Shown piece after piece: positions 1 through 7,069 of a stretch of DNA of 9,456 nt. The stretch covers positions 1-9,456 of the forward strand of contig JAFPCL010000094.1 in assembly GCA_017390225.1 (NCBI GenBank). Reading direction: 5' to 3'. Positions within the stretch are counted from its first letter, which is position 1. The number at the start of each line of letters is the position of its first letter. The DNA comes from Clostridia bacterium. Its GTDB lineage: Bacteria > Bacillota > Clostridia > CAKSNL01 > HGM11501. The position numbers were made by a program, and so were the translations under genes. The notes under the pieces were generated by a model. It searched no databases. It was not told the DNA's origin and worked only from the letters and a program-made list of their open reading frames with translations.

Positions 1-546
1 ACTGATGAGCCTTTCATTGTTTTCCCCGTAAATACTGTTGTGCAAATCGGAAATCTGAACAATTCTGATTTTTTGATTGACCTTGAGACTGCTGACGCTG
101 TAGAAGGTTTCTTTGAAATTCCGATTGCCGATATAGTTGCAAGCAACCAACGCCACACATAAGGTGATGGCAATAAATATCATGCTGATGATAAACAGCT
201 TCAGCACTTTAACATTTTTCTTCATCGATGCAGATGGTGTTTTTTCGGGCATATCCTTCGGCTGACGGCTCTTTCTTTTTACAATTTTCAGTTTTTTCCG
301 ACTGCCCAGAAGCGAGCTGATATGAAGGGCTACGGCAGATTGATATTCTTTTTCAAAGGTTTTTAAAATCCGCGTACCGTAATAGCCAATCACGATTTTC
401 TTTTTGGTTACTTTTTCAATGACAAAATAATTGATCCATTGATCATAAACATATTCCGGCATAACCGTCTTCAAATGCTCTTTGATTTGTTCCTCAAGGA
501 CTTGGTATGTTCCCCCTTCGGGGAGCCCATTCGGTTTGTAATCCAT
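1..546 (-). CDS. Partial: DnaA-domain-I-like / TM / metallophosphoesterase fusion (5' part)
   Basis: I translated this by hand: 182 open codons from ATG at 546 to the window edge, so the 3' end is missing. Residues about 14-92 resemble the DnaA N-terminal domain I: an amphipathic helix, the conserved Trp in YDQWI (W37), a beta strand (KKKIVIGYY), the L-x-x-F-E-K-E-Y helix, and a final helix and strand (SSLLG...KKLKIV). A basic, Pro/Ser-rich linker (about 90-112) precedes one hydrophobic segment (about 114-138). From about residue 158 the chain matches the start of calcineurin-like phosphoesterases of the YkuE/YaeI type, with the metal-binding D-x-H in ISDLHN (D167, H169). The predicted topology is N-terminus in the cytosol and phosphoesterase outside. 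AAAGGA lies upstream of the ATG, 19 nt after the GT4 stop, so it is probably the next operon gene. The phosphoesterase call is strong. The DnaA-like call rests on pattern alignment by eye. Most of the catalytic domain is out of view. Confidence 0.8.
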   Translation of the reverse strand, partial: MDYKPNGLPEGGTYQVLEEQIKEHLKTVMPEYVYDQWINYFVIEKVTKKKIVIGYYGTRILKTFEKEYQSAVALHISSLLGSRKKLKIVKRKSRQPKDMPEKTPSASMKKNVKVLKLFIISMIFIAITLCVALVACNYIGNRNFKETFYSVSSLKVNQKIRIVQISDLHNSIYGENNERLIS

Positions 547-565
547 ACGGCTTTTATCCTTTCCC

Positions 566-1693
566 TTATTTTTTCAGCTTCTTATACAGGTCGAATGTCG
601 CCTTTGCCACATCACGCCAGTTATATTTGCCGAGAATAAATTCGTCTGCGCCTTCTTTATATGTATGTACCAAGGCTTCATCGTCACAGAGCCTTTGCAG
701 TTTTTCCGTTAAATCTTCCACATTGCTTTTTTGAAAATACACGGCTTTATCCTCTGCCACCAGTGTGTTTTCGGGGATATCCGAGCACAGCACCGCATTT
801 TTGTAGGCAAAGGCTTCCAAAAGGCTCAAAGACATGCCTTCGATGTCCGACGGCAAGCACACAAGATAGGCATTGCTGTAGATTTCATCCAAAAGTGCAC
901 CCGAAACAAAGCCCGTGAAGATAATATTCGGATTGTTCTCTGCCATGCGCTTTAATTCGGCAACGTATTCGTCCGTGTCGCTGGTATCGCCGGCGATGAC
1001 CAGCTTTTTATCGGTTTTGATGCGATTGTAGGCATCTATCAGATAGTGAACGCCCTTTTCTGCCGTCAGGCGGCACACCATGCAGATATATTCATTTTCC
1101 GAAAGTCCGAATTTTTCCGTAATCTCTTCTGCCGACTTTCTGTTGGGCTTATTGATGCCGTTATGGATGATGACCGCTTCCCGACCGTAGGTTTCCTTGA
1201 AATAATCATAGGCACTTTGGCTCAATACGATAATTTCATCTGCATATTTTGCCAAAACCTTTTCGCCGAATTTGATGTATTTGGATGCAAAGCCCTTGCC
1301 CCATTTTTCTCTTTGCCAATCAAGGCCGTGCACCGTCGCCACGCATTTTTTCCCGAACAGCTTGGGAATCCAAAGTGCCGCACAGGGGCCTTCTGCATGA
1401 AAATGCACCACATCGTATTTTGAGAAGGCGGCGCAGATGGCGGCAGTGAAGGAGGAAATCATGGCAGACGCGCCTCTGCCCTTCAATGTCCATGCCTTTT
1501 TTAATTTCACGCCGCGATACATTTTGTTTTCTACCGTGCCTACGTATTCGTTTTCGATTTTATCCGATGTGCGGTTGTAGCAGGTGACCTCGGCGCCTTC
1601 CTCTACCAGAAGGGGGCACAGGGTTGTGAGCACATTTTCGATGCCGCCGCGTCTGGACGGGATGACTTTATGCCCTATCATTGCAACTCTCAT
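566..1693 (-). CDS. GT4-family glycosyltransferase (GT-B fold)
   Basis: A 375-residue cytosolic glycosyltransferase. It probably moves a sugar from a nucleotide donor onto the lipid-linked acceptor made by the adjacent sugar-phosphate transferase. The N-terminal domain opens with MRVAMIGHKVIP followed by RRGGIEN (about 14-20), which resembles the rhamnosyltransferase-type (DUF1972-like) N-terminus. H122-G123 sits in the acceptor domain. The C-terminal donor domain has the R208/K213 pair in CRLTAEKG and the E-x7-E motif (E285, E293) in IEGMSLSLLEAF, typical of retaining GT4 enzymes. Longer starts exist (GTG at 1732, ATG at 1708), but ATG 1693 has GGGAG 8 nt upstream and begins right at the Rossmann strand, so I prefer it. 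It starts 22 nt after the upstream stop. Donor and acceptor cannot be read from sequence; in pneumococcal-type capsule loci a related enzyme adds the second sugar. Confidence 0.9.
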   Translation of the reverse strand: MRVAMIGHKVIPSRRGGIENVLTTLCPLLVEEGAEVTCYNRTSDKIENEYVGTVENKMYRGVKLKKAWTLKGRGASAMISSFTAAICAAFSKYDVVHFHAEGPCAALWIPKLFGKKCVATVHGLDWQREKWGKGFASKYIKFGEKVLAKYADEIIVLSQSAYDYFKETYGREAVIIHNGINKPNRKSAEEITEKFGLSENEYICMVCRLTAEKGVHYLIDAYNRIKTDKKLVIAGDTSDTDEYVAELKRMAENNPNIIFTGFVSGALLDEIYSNAYLVCLPSDIEGMSLSLLEAFAYKNAVLCSDIPENTLVAEDKAVYFQKSNVEDLTEKLQRLCDDEALVHTYKEGADEFILGKYNWRDVAKATFDLYKKLKK

Positions 1694-1701
1694 TTTTTTA
1701 T

Positions 1702-1706
1702 CTCCC
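1702..1706 (-). promoter_or_regulatory. RBS GGGAG that sets the GT4 start
   Basis: GGGAG lies 8 nt upstream of ATG 1693 on the minus strand. The alternatives, ATG 1708 and GTG 1732, have only weak purine stretches before them, so this site favours the short form of the protein. Confidence 0.6.
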
Positions 1707-1715
1707 ATCTTCTCT

Positions 1716-2396
1716 TTATCTTCCCGTGGCACTGATCATGGCAATGGGGGTTTTGAGCATGATTTTAATATCGCCCCAAAAAGTGCGGTTTTGTATGTAG
1801 TCCAAATCCATGTCCACCCACTGCTCAAAGGGAACGTCGTTTCTGTTTTTATGAATCTGCCAGGTGCAGGTGAGACCCGGGGTGACAATCAAGCGAAGCT
1901 TTTGATAGTCGGTGTAGTATTCCACTTCTCCGGGAAGCGGCGGACGAGGGCCAACCAAGGTCATGTCGCCTTTGAACACGTTGAAAAATTGCATCAATTC
2001 ATCCAGCGATAATTTTCGAAGGATTTTTCCAACACGGGTAATTCTCGGATCGTTCTTCACTTTGAACACCGGGCCGTCCATTTCATTGAGGGCTTCCAGC
2101 TCTGCACGCATTTGCTCTGCATTGGGATGCATGGTTCTGAATTTATACATATAAAATTCTTTCCCATGACGGCCGCATCTTTTTTGCTTAAAAAACGGGC
2201 CTGCTTTGGGGTCATCAATGCAGATGATAATGGCAATGATGCACATTAAAGGCAAGAAAAACAGCAGAATCAACGTGGCAAAAAAGATATCAAACAATCT
2301 TTTTTTCCGCCAGTAGGATAAATAAGATTTTTCCAGCAGTGCCTCCAGCTTCACTCTTGTTTTTTCGTCCACTTTGTCTTTTTCAATGTACGGCAT
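1716..2396 (-). CDS. Undecaprenyl-phosphate sugar-1-phosphate transferase (short monotopic PGT)
   Basis: Bacterial sugar transferase family (PF02397 type) of 226 residues. It moves a sugar-1-phosphate from a UDP-sugar to undecaprenyl phosphate and so starts the repeat unit at the inner membrane face. Seen in order: KRLFDI (32-37), one hydrophobic re-entrant segment (about 38-60) with a Pro near its middle, KFRTM (85-89), DPRITRVGKILRK, then SLDEL with the catalytic Asp-Glu dyad (D132, E133), GDMTLVGPRP (143-152) and PGLT (173-176). It lacks the extra N-terminal membrane domain of WbaP/WcaJ-size enzymes, so it is the small PglC-like form. A Met follows LDEL where the family usually has Pro. 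ATG 2396 lies inside the end of the deacetylase gene, in another frame (14-nt overlap), with no clear Shine-Dalgarno, which suggests translational coupling. A GTG at 2402 is the alternative start. Sugar specificity is unknown. Confidence 0.95.
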   Translation of the reverse strand: MPYIEKDKVDEKTRVKLEALLEKSYLSYWRKKRLFDIFFATLILLFFLPLMCIIAIIICIDDPKAGPFFKQKRCGRHGKEFYMYKFRTMHPNAEQMRAELEALNEMDGPVFKVKNDPRITRVGKILRKLSLDELMQFFNVFKGDMTLVGPRPPLPGEVEYYTDYQKLRLIVTPGLTCTWQIHKNRNDVPFEQWVDMDLDYIQNRTFWGDIKIMLKTPIAMISATGR

Positions 2397-3267
2397 GTTC
2401 ACACGCTTCTTTCGTTATATTTTTAAACTCCGGATCGGTCACACAATCAAATTCTATTTTTCTTCCGGAAGAAAAATAGAATTTATAAAATTTCTTTTTA
2501 AACCCGACGCCTTTTTCTTCATAGCCGGGATGAAGCAAAATCTCAACGTCCCGCTTATTCTTGCGGGCAAGTGCCAGATAATGCGGCAAAACTTTCAAAA
2601 CTCTTTTCTTGTCCATATGCCCCGAGAACAAGATACCCATAAAATAAGCCGTTTTGATTCCCGATTGTTTCAGCTCTTTTTTATTGATCATCCCAAACAG
2701 CTTTAAAAGCCACTGCTTCACAAGCGATATGGGACGATAGGTTAAAAATAAAGACGGTGTCTTCAAATACGGCATAATCGGCTCGGCGGGGTAGCGAAGA
2801 TAATTCACTGTTATTTTTTCATCCCGTATGGCGCGCATCAAGGTGCGAAACACCAAGGGGATCATATGCACATGCTGATGGCTGTCCACAGAAAGCACCC
2901 CATTTTCGGAAAAATGCGCATTTCCGTAGCGAAGCTGTGCACAAAGCTCCTCATAGAGCTGCTTTTCAAATTCTTTTCTTTTCGGCGACAACGACAGCAA
3001 AAAAAGCCCGAAAAAAGAATGTTTGAATTCTCCTGTATCCGAAACCAAAAGCTTCATGTTTTCGGCTGTTCCGACAGGTGCGCCTTCCACCAGATTGATA
3101 TGTAAACACAAAAAAGGCTTTTCTTCTTCAAATTTATCTTTCACGTTTTTTTGCATCCCGTTCGGGAAAATGCTGATTTTATTGAGGCCACCGCATGCAA
3201 TACATGTGTCAATGTGCCTTACACTTTCTTCTGACAAACCATAGTCGTCTGCACAAACATACAACAC
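2383..3267 (-). CDS. YdjC/ChbG-like carbohydrate deacetylase
   Basis: A 294-residue, probably cytosolic metal-dependent deacetylase related to ChbG (chitooligosaccharide deacetylase) and HpnK; such enzymes remove N-acetyl groups from sugars. Seen: the N-terminal ADDYG acid pair (D7, D8), LHINLVEG with H56, DSHQHVHM with H130/H132/H134, and a late LHPGY (H246). These are the expected metal and catalytic positions, so it looks active. Length is normal for the family. The start is GTG 3267, because the conserved core begins at residue 3 and no upstream ATG is available. GGAG lies 12 nt upstream and the preceding stop is 3 nt away. The 3' end overlaps the sugar-phosphate transferase gene, which suggests the two products act in sequence, perhaps deacetylating a HexNAc of the growing unit (inference). 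Codons for residues 262-273 form a perfect 36-bp palindrome (separate entry). Confidence 0.9.
   Translation of the reverse strand: MLYVCADDYGLSEESVRHIDTCIACGGLNKISIFPNGMQKNVKDKFEEEKPFLCLHINLVEGAPVGTAENMKLLVSDTGEFKHSFFGLFLLSLSPKRKEFEKQLYEELCAQLRYGNAHFSENGVLSVDSHQHVHMIPLVFRTLMRAIRDEKITVNYLRYPAEPIMPYLKTPSLFLTYRPISLVKQWLLKLFGMINKKELKQSGIKTAYFMGILFSGHMDKKRVLKVLPHYLALARKNKRDVEILLHPGYEEKGVGFKKKFYKFYFSSGRKIEFDCVTDPEFKNITKEACEHAVH
2449..2484. repeat. Perfect 36-bp palindrome inside the deacetylase gene
   Basis: Two 18-bp arms with no spacer and no mismatch; the left arm is AAATTCTATTTTTCTTCC and the centre is CCGG. The next base pair outward (2448/2485) does not match. It covers exactly twelve codons of the deacetylase (residues 262-273, KFYFSSGRKIEF), and both strands read as the same peptide. 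It ends about 52 nt before the start codon of the next gene. The RNA could fold into a long stem with a tiny loop. No U-tract follows it, so it is not a standard terminator. Confidence 0.9.
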
Positions 3268-3270
3268 GTC

Positions 3271-4812
3271 TTATTCACTCTCCGTACCAAGTTTAATCAC
3301 AATCACATCGTCGATTATGGCGATGGCATTTTTTTCGGGCCAGAAGCCCATGTTCTGCACTTCATCCGTTAAAAGAAGTGCTTGCTTCTCTTCTGCATGC
3401 ACAAAGCGGTAATTCTTTCCGGCATAGTCATTCAGGGCACTGCAGAAAACACTTTGATGCACGATTTCATCATCGGCACGAAGAATATAGCCGTCGGTCG
3501 TGCCCGTCATGTCGGGGGGCAGATTGACACTGTAGGCTTCGCTGTCCGAAAGTGCACCGATAACAAGCACGCGGTCTAAGTTTTGCGTGCCCTCGATTTC
3601 CTCGATTCGATCTGCGATACGAATGAGTGTGCCGAAAGATTTTTCATAGGCAATCTCAAGCTTATGATAGCTCACATTGGCAATCACCGCTTGATTCCAC
3701 AGCAGGACAAACATAACGATAAAAATCATCCATGCTTTTGCATGAGAAAATGCTTTGCTCTTGTATGTCGTTTGATCATATGCCAAAAGGAAAAACAAAT
3801 AAAACACCAAAAAGCCCATTTTCATCAGATTGTGGTAGTCCATCGTGCCGTTGACAAACGCCAGCATGCTGGCTCCCACGGGCAAAACAGCGGCACAGAT
3901 AACAACAAGCAGAAGCTTTATGGGGCTGATTTTTTCCTTTATGATATCGACGACATAAAAGACAACCGTGAAGACGAAGATGATGACATTTAAGATATCA
4001 AACAGCTGAACGCCATCGGCAAAGTTAAAGAAATAATCCGTAAAGGAATGTTTTATCGTATACAAAGAGCTCCGGATATCCAGTCCCGACAGAGAAGCCG
4101 CCGATTCCATCCCTTGATACGCCAGAATCTCCGTTCCCGTCATTTTCAGCAAAATGTTCCAGATTACGTAATACAATCCCATGCCAACCCCACCGGCCAG
4201 CGCACATTTTGCCACTTGCTTCAAAATATCGGAAATCTTTTTATCCCGATACAGCAGTTCAAAGATAAAATATGCTATAAGAAGCATGATGGCTGTGGTG
4301 ATATATGCCTGATAGATGCCCACAGACAAGGCGATTAAAACTGCAGACAACACACAGCGTGGCTTTTTATTCGTCATAAAAACCACAGCCAGGCATGAAA
4401 GAAGAAACGACAGACTGTAGCCGTCCGACACATATTGATACAGCATCACAGACGTCACGGTCGGAAAGCTCACAACCAGTGCACCCACCAGTGCCGCCGT
4501 TGTTTTCTTTTGCACATCCAATATTTTCAAGATGCAAACAGCACCCAGCGCATGAAACAAAATCGCCAAAAGCCCTGTCAGCCACGGCAAATCATAAAAG
4601 GAGCTGAAGCCACAAGCCACGGGAAGGAACCACCGCCCCATGGAGAGCATATTCTGTGCATCGTAGCGAAACACCAAAGAGTCCCAGTTGGGAATCCAGT
4701 TTGTGATTTTGTAAACATGGGTAATCAGCCCCACAATCAAAGCCGTGATTAAACAAGTCTTCCATTGAGGCAAAATATTTTTTTTGAGTTTTTCTATCAT
4801 CTGTTCAGGCAT
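3271..4812 (-). CDS. GtrII-like (PF14264-type) membrane glucosyltransferase
   Basis: A 513-residue integral membrane protein with about 9-11 hydrophobic segments between residues about 18 and 400, followed by a soluble C-terminal part of about 120 residues. It resembles the GtrII family, which transfers a glucosyl group from a lipid carrier to polysaccharide on the outer face of the membrane. Supporting features are the first extracytoplasmic loop with NWDS (D44), YDAQ (D51) and MGRW (58-61), and a C-terminal tail reading WPEKNAIAIID-DVIVIKLG, which is like the end of other Firmicute members. The start is ATG 4812, two nt after the upstream TAG, with GGAG 8 nt away. ATG 4830 would overlap the upstream gene and lacks such a site. 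No GtrA/GtrB partner genes are visible here, so the lipid donor must come from elsewhere. A role as a general GT-C enzyme, or even as a polymerase, cannot be ruled out. Confidence 0.75.
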   Translation of the reverse strand: MPEQMIEKLKKNILPQWKTCLITALIVGLITHVYKITNWIPNWDSLVFRYDAQNMLSMGRWFLPVACGFSSFYDLPWLTGLLAILFHALGAVCILKILDVQKKTTAALVGALVVSFPTVTSVMLYQYVSDGYSLSFLLSCLAVVFMTNKKPRCVLSAVLIALSVGIYQAYITTAIMLLIAYFIFELLYRDKKISDILKQVAKCALAGGVGMGLYYVIWNILLKMTGTEILAYQGMESAASLSGLDIRSSLYTIKHSFTDYFFNFADGVQLFDILNVIIFVFTVVFYVVDIIKEKISPIKLLLVVICAAVLPVGASMLAFVNGTMDYHNLMKMGFLVFYLFFLLAYDQTTYKSKAFSHAKAWMIFIVMFVLLWNQAVIANVSYHKLEIAYEKSFGTLIRIADRIEEIEGTQNLDRVLVIGALSDSEAYSVNLPPDMTGTTDGYILRADDEIVHQSVFCSALNDYAGKNYRFVHAEEKQALLLTDEVQNMGFWPEKNAIAIIDDVIVIKLGTESE

Positions 4813-4814
4813 AC

Positions 4815-5549
4815 CTACCACTCCAACCATTTCAATTTATGCAAAAACTTTCCGTACAGCTTGTCATACAGCTTCACGCCGATGATTCGCTTGATGCGTG
4901 TGGTCCGCTTCGTAACGGGTGATGTCCAGGAAGCGCAGTAATGATGTATGGAATACGTGTTCTTTGTGATGGTTTTCTTCCCCGTGTAGTAATCCATGGG
5001 GCAAAGATATTCCGCCGGCAGAAAACGGATGCCCATAAAATTCTGATTTTTGTTTTCCGTATCCATGCCGAGTTTTTTGAGCGTCGCTGTGTTTCTGTCC
5101 GGGCAAGGGGTCATATCAAGGCTTCCGTCCGGCAGAATAAATGGGATATCGTCATAATCCGAAAGAAGCTTCCCAATCAAAGGATGCCCTTTCTCTGCCG
5201 CAAAGCCCAGCCCCGTGGCAATGATGCCTTTTTCGTCGAAGCCCATAAAGCCGCCTTCTTCTAACAGCTCGTCCAAGGGGCGCAGAAGCTCCACATCGGT
5301 ATCCAGATAAATGCCGCCGTGGTCAAAAACTACCTTCAGGCGCACATAGTCTGTGATAAATGCCCATTTCTTCGCCTCGTGCGCTTCTTTGGCATATCGG
5401 TTTTGCGACAAATCGAAATTTTTTTCGTTCCAACAAATAATTTTGTAGTCGGGACAGTATTTTTTCCAGCTTTTGATGCATTTTTCCGCCAGGCGCGGCA
5501 GTGGTGCATCCCCAAACCAGCAATAATGAATCACTTTTTCGACACTCAT
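4815..5549 (-). CDS. GT32-type DXD glycosyltransferase
   Basis: A 244-residue inverting-topology GT-A type enzyme of the Gly_transf_sug / Och1-like class (PF04488 type), common in capsule loci. Seen: the N-terminal KVIHYCWFG (5-13), ICWNEKNFD (38-46), KKWAFITDYVRL (60-71), and GGIYLDTDVE (78-87) carrying the metal/nucleotide-sugar DXD (D83, D85). The C-terminal IHHYCASW (201-208) is also typical. There are no membrane segments, so it should act in the cytosol or loosely at the membrane on the lipid-linked oligosaccharide. ATG 5549 overlaps the TGA of the flippase gene as ATGA and has AGGAG 9 nt upstream. The in-frame ATG 5576 lies further inside the flippase gene with no such site. The sugar is not predictable; galactosyl or mannosyl transfer is common in the family. 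Confidence 0.9.
   Translation of the reverse strand: MSVEKVIHYCWFGDAPLPRLAEKCIKSWKKYCPDYKIICWNEKNFDLSQNRYAKEAHEAKKWAFITDYVRLKVVFDHGGIYLDTDVELLRPLDELLEEGGFMGFDEKGIIATGLGFAAEKGHPLIGKLLSDYDDIPFILPDGSLDMTPCPDRNTATLKKLGMDTENKNQNFMGIRFLPAEYLCPMDYYTGKKTITKNTYSIHHYCASWTSPVTKRTTRIKRIIGVKLYDKLYGKFLHKLKWLEW
4821..4824 (-). promoter_or_regulatory. RBS GGAG that sets the GtrII-like start
   Basis: GGAG lies 8 nt before ATG 4812 and inside the last codons of the upstream glycosyltransferase gene. This supports a coupled start just after that gene's TAG at 4815-4817, rather than ATG 4830. Confidence 0.6.
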
Positions 5550-7048
5550 GCTCTTTTTCTCCTGATTTCTTCCCATAAGTTTTTAAATACTTCTTTTTGA
5601 AATATCATATTGGCAATCAAATATAAAGGAACAATCCACAGACTATGCAAGATGCCCTGCACCAAGAGTTTCCCGAAGGACAAGCCGCTGAAGGCATCCA
5701 CAAAGAATAGAAGCATAATAAAGCCAAAAATTGCACCGTTGATAAGCCAAAGCTTGTAGGTCGCAAATTGAGATCTTCCCAGCACTTTTTTGTTAGCATA
5801 ATAAATCATAATCGTGCCGCGGAATAAAAGCGCAACAATCGTACCGAAGATGGCGCCGCAAATGCCGAATTTCAATATAGCCGCCACGGATACCGTGATA
5901 TTGATAATCATTTCAATCACCGCATGGCTTTGGGTTTCCCGAAACTTGCCGGAATACTCCAGCACATGGTTCGACGGGAGCTTTCCGTTGGCAAGCAAAT
6001 TCATGATGACAAATAAAAAGCACAGATACACATTCGTATATTCCGCATCGTGAATACCACCGGTATAGATCTGAATCAGTGGCAGTAAAAAGACACCCAT
6101 GAGGGTATAAATAATAAAGGTTGCCATAATATACAGTGTTTCATACATGGCGTAGGTTTTTAAAAACTTCTCTTTGTCCGTATGAAACATCTGCCCCAGG
6201 GCAAAGCTAAAGCCTAAAATCACACTGGTGATAAAAGACTGCACCTGTGAAAAGAAAATATTGTAGATTGTGTAGACACTTACAATTTTAAAGTCACACA
6301 AAAAAGACAAAAGAAGAATATCCGTGTTGTTGAAAACCATGCCGGAAATCTGATGCACCAACACGGACTTTTTCTGCGATATAGCGGAAAAATCCGGCTT
6401 GGCTTTAAAATCCAGCCACGGATAGCGGCGCCTTGCATACATATACACATAAACCAGTTGCAAAACCGCCAGCACGCAGTAAACCAGCTGAATGAGCACC
6501 AAGCTGTCGGTTAAAAGAAGCACCAGAATTTTGCCGATGTTCGAAAAAAGATGCAACATCGTTTCCGAATTGTTGATGACGTATTTTCTTCCGTCCACTT
6601 CCATCAAAATTCTGTATTTCGCCTGAACGAAATAGCTGAAAAGTGACGGTACGCCGTTTAAAATCACAAGGGCAAAAACAATGGCACTTTCGATGCCCGT
6701 CGGCACAATAAAAGCATAGACAGAAGCAATGGCAAGCACAATAGCAGCATAGATAAAGCCTGTTTTTTTGTAGTAGCTGTTTGTGGCCGCCATGATAGCG
6801 CTGATATCTCTCTGCTCTTTTTCCGCCACAGGCTTATAAAGTGCCTGTGTGGTGGCAAGCCCTACGCCGGCTTCCAATAAGCACATATAGGTGAAAATCT
6901 GCTTGATTGTGGAGAGAACGCCGTTGACCTCCGAGCCGAAGTTCTCTAGGTACAGTCGGGGCAAAAGGAAGCTCATGGCAATCAAAACCACTTGATACAC
7001 GATGCCGGACAGCAAATTATATTTAATTCTCCGATCCTTCGGTTTCAC
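5546..7048 (-). CDS. Wzx/MOP-superfamily polysaccharide flippase
   Basis: A 500-residue, highly hydrophobic protein with roughly 12-14 membrane helices spread along its whole length, short charged loops, and a basic C-terminus (EEIRRKRA). The N-terminal pattern (NLLSGIVYQVVLIAMSF followed by PRLYLENFGSEVNGVLSTI) is characteristic of oligosaccharide flippases of the MOP superfamily, which move undecaprenyl-linked repeat units across the cytoplasmic membrane. The length is normal. The start is GTG 7048 with a strong GGAGG 8 nt upstream, 21 nt after the acyltransferase stop. The stop overlaps the next start as ATGA. Its place among glycosyltransferases supports a Wzy-dependent pathway, although no Wzy is seen in the window. 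Confidence 0.92.
   Translation of the reverse strand: MKPKDRRIKYNLLSGIVYQVVLIAMSFLLPRLYLENFGSEVNGVLSTIKQIFTYMCLLEAGVGLATTQALYKPVAEKEQRDISAIMAATNSYYKKTGFIYAAIVLAIASVYAFIVPTGIESAIVFALVILNGVPSLFSYFVQAKYRILMEVDGRKYVINNSETMLHLFSNIGKILVLLLTDSLVLIQLVYCVLAVLQLVYVYMYARRRYPWLDFKAKPDFSAISQKKSVLVHQISGMVFNNTDILLLSFLCDFKIVSVYTIYNIFFSQVQSFITSVILGFSFALGQMFHTDKEKFLKTYAMYETLYIMATFIIYTLMGVFLLPLIQIYTGGIHDAEYTNVYLCFLFVIMNLLANGKLPSNHVLEYSGKFRETQSHAVIEMIINITVSVAAILKFGICGAIFGTIVALLFRGTIMIYYANKKVLGRSQFATYKLWLINGAIFGFIMLLFFVDAFSGLSFGKLLVQGILHSLWIVPLYLIANMIFQKEVFKNLWEEIRRKRA
5559..5563 (-). promoter_or_regulatory. RBS AGGAG that sets the GT32 start
   Basis: AGGAG lies 9 nt before ATG 5549, within the last codons of the flippase gene. 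It favours the ATGA-overlap start over ATG 5576. Confidence 0.6.
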
Positions 7049-7069
7049 CCCGTCTGCCTCCCTCTTTTT

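Noticed and set aside
1694..1732. Upstream GTG (1732) and ATG (1708) as starts for the GT4 gene
   Set aside because: They add a charged stretch unlike the family N-terminus, and the best Shine-Dalgarno is placed for ATG 1693.
1584..2012. Plus-strand open frame of 142 codons across the GT4/PGT junction
   Set aside because: It lies antisense to two well-conserved genes and shows no family resemblance.
2449..2484. The palindrome read as a rho-independent terminator
   Set aside because: It lies within coding sequence, has essentially no loop and no following U-run on the transcribed strand, and the next gene begins about 52 nt downstream.
3583..3993. Plus-strand open frame of 136 codons inside the GtrII-like gene
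   Set aside because: Low-complexity His/Asp/Lys-rich translation, antisense to a membrane protein gene; a shadow.
6369..6392. Nine-pair hairpin with a 6-nt loop inside the flippase gene
   Set aside because: It contains one G-U pair and five A-T pairs, is fully coding, and such short stems are expected by chance.
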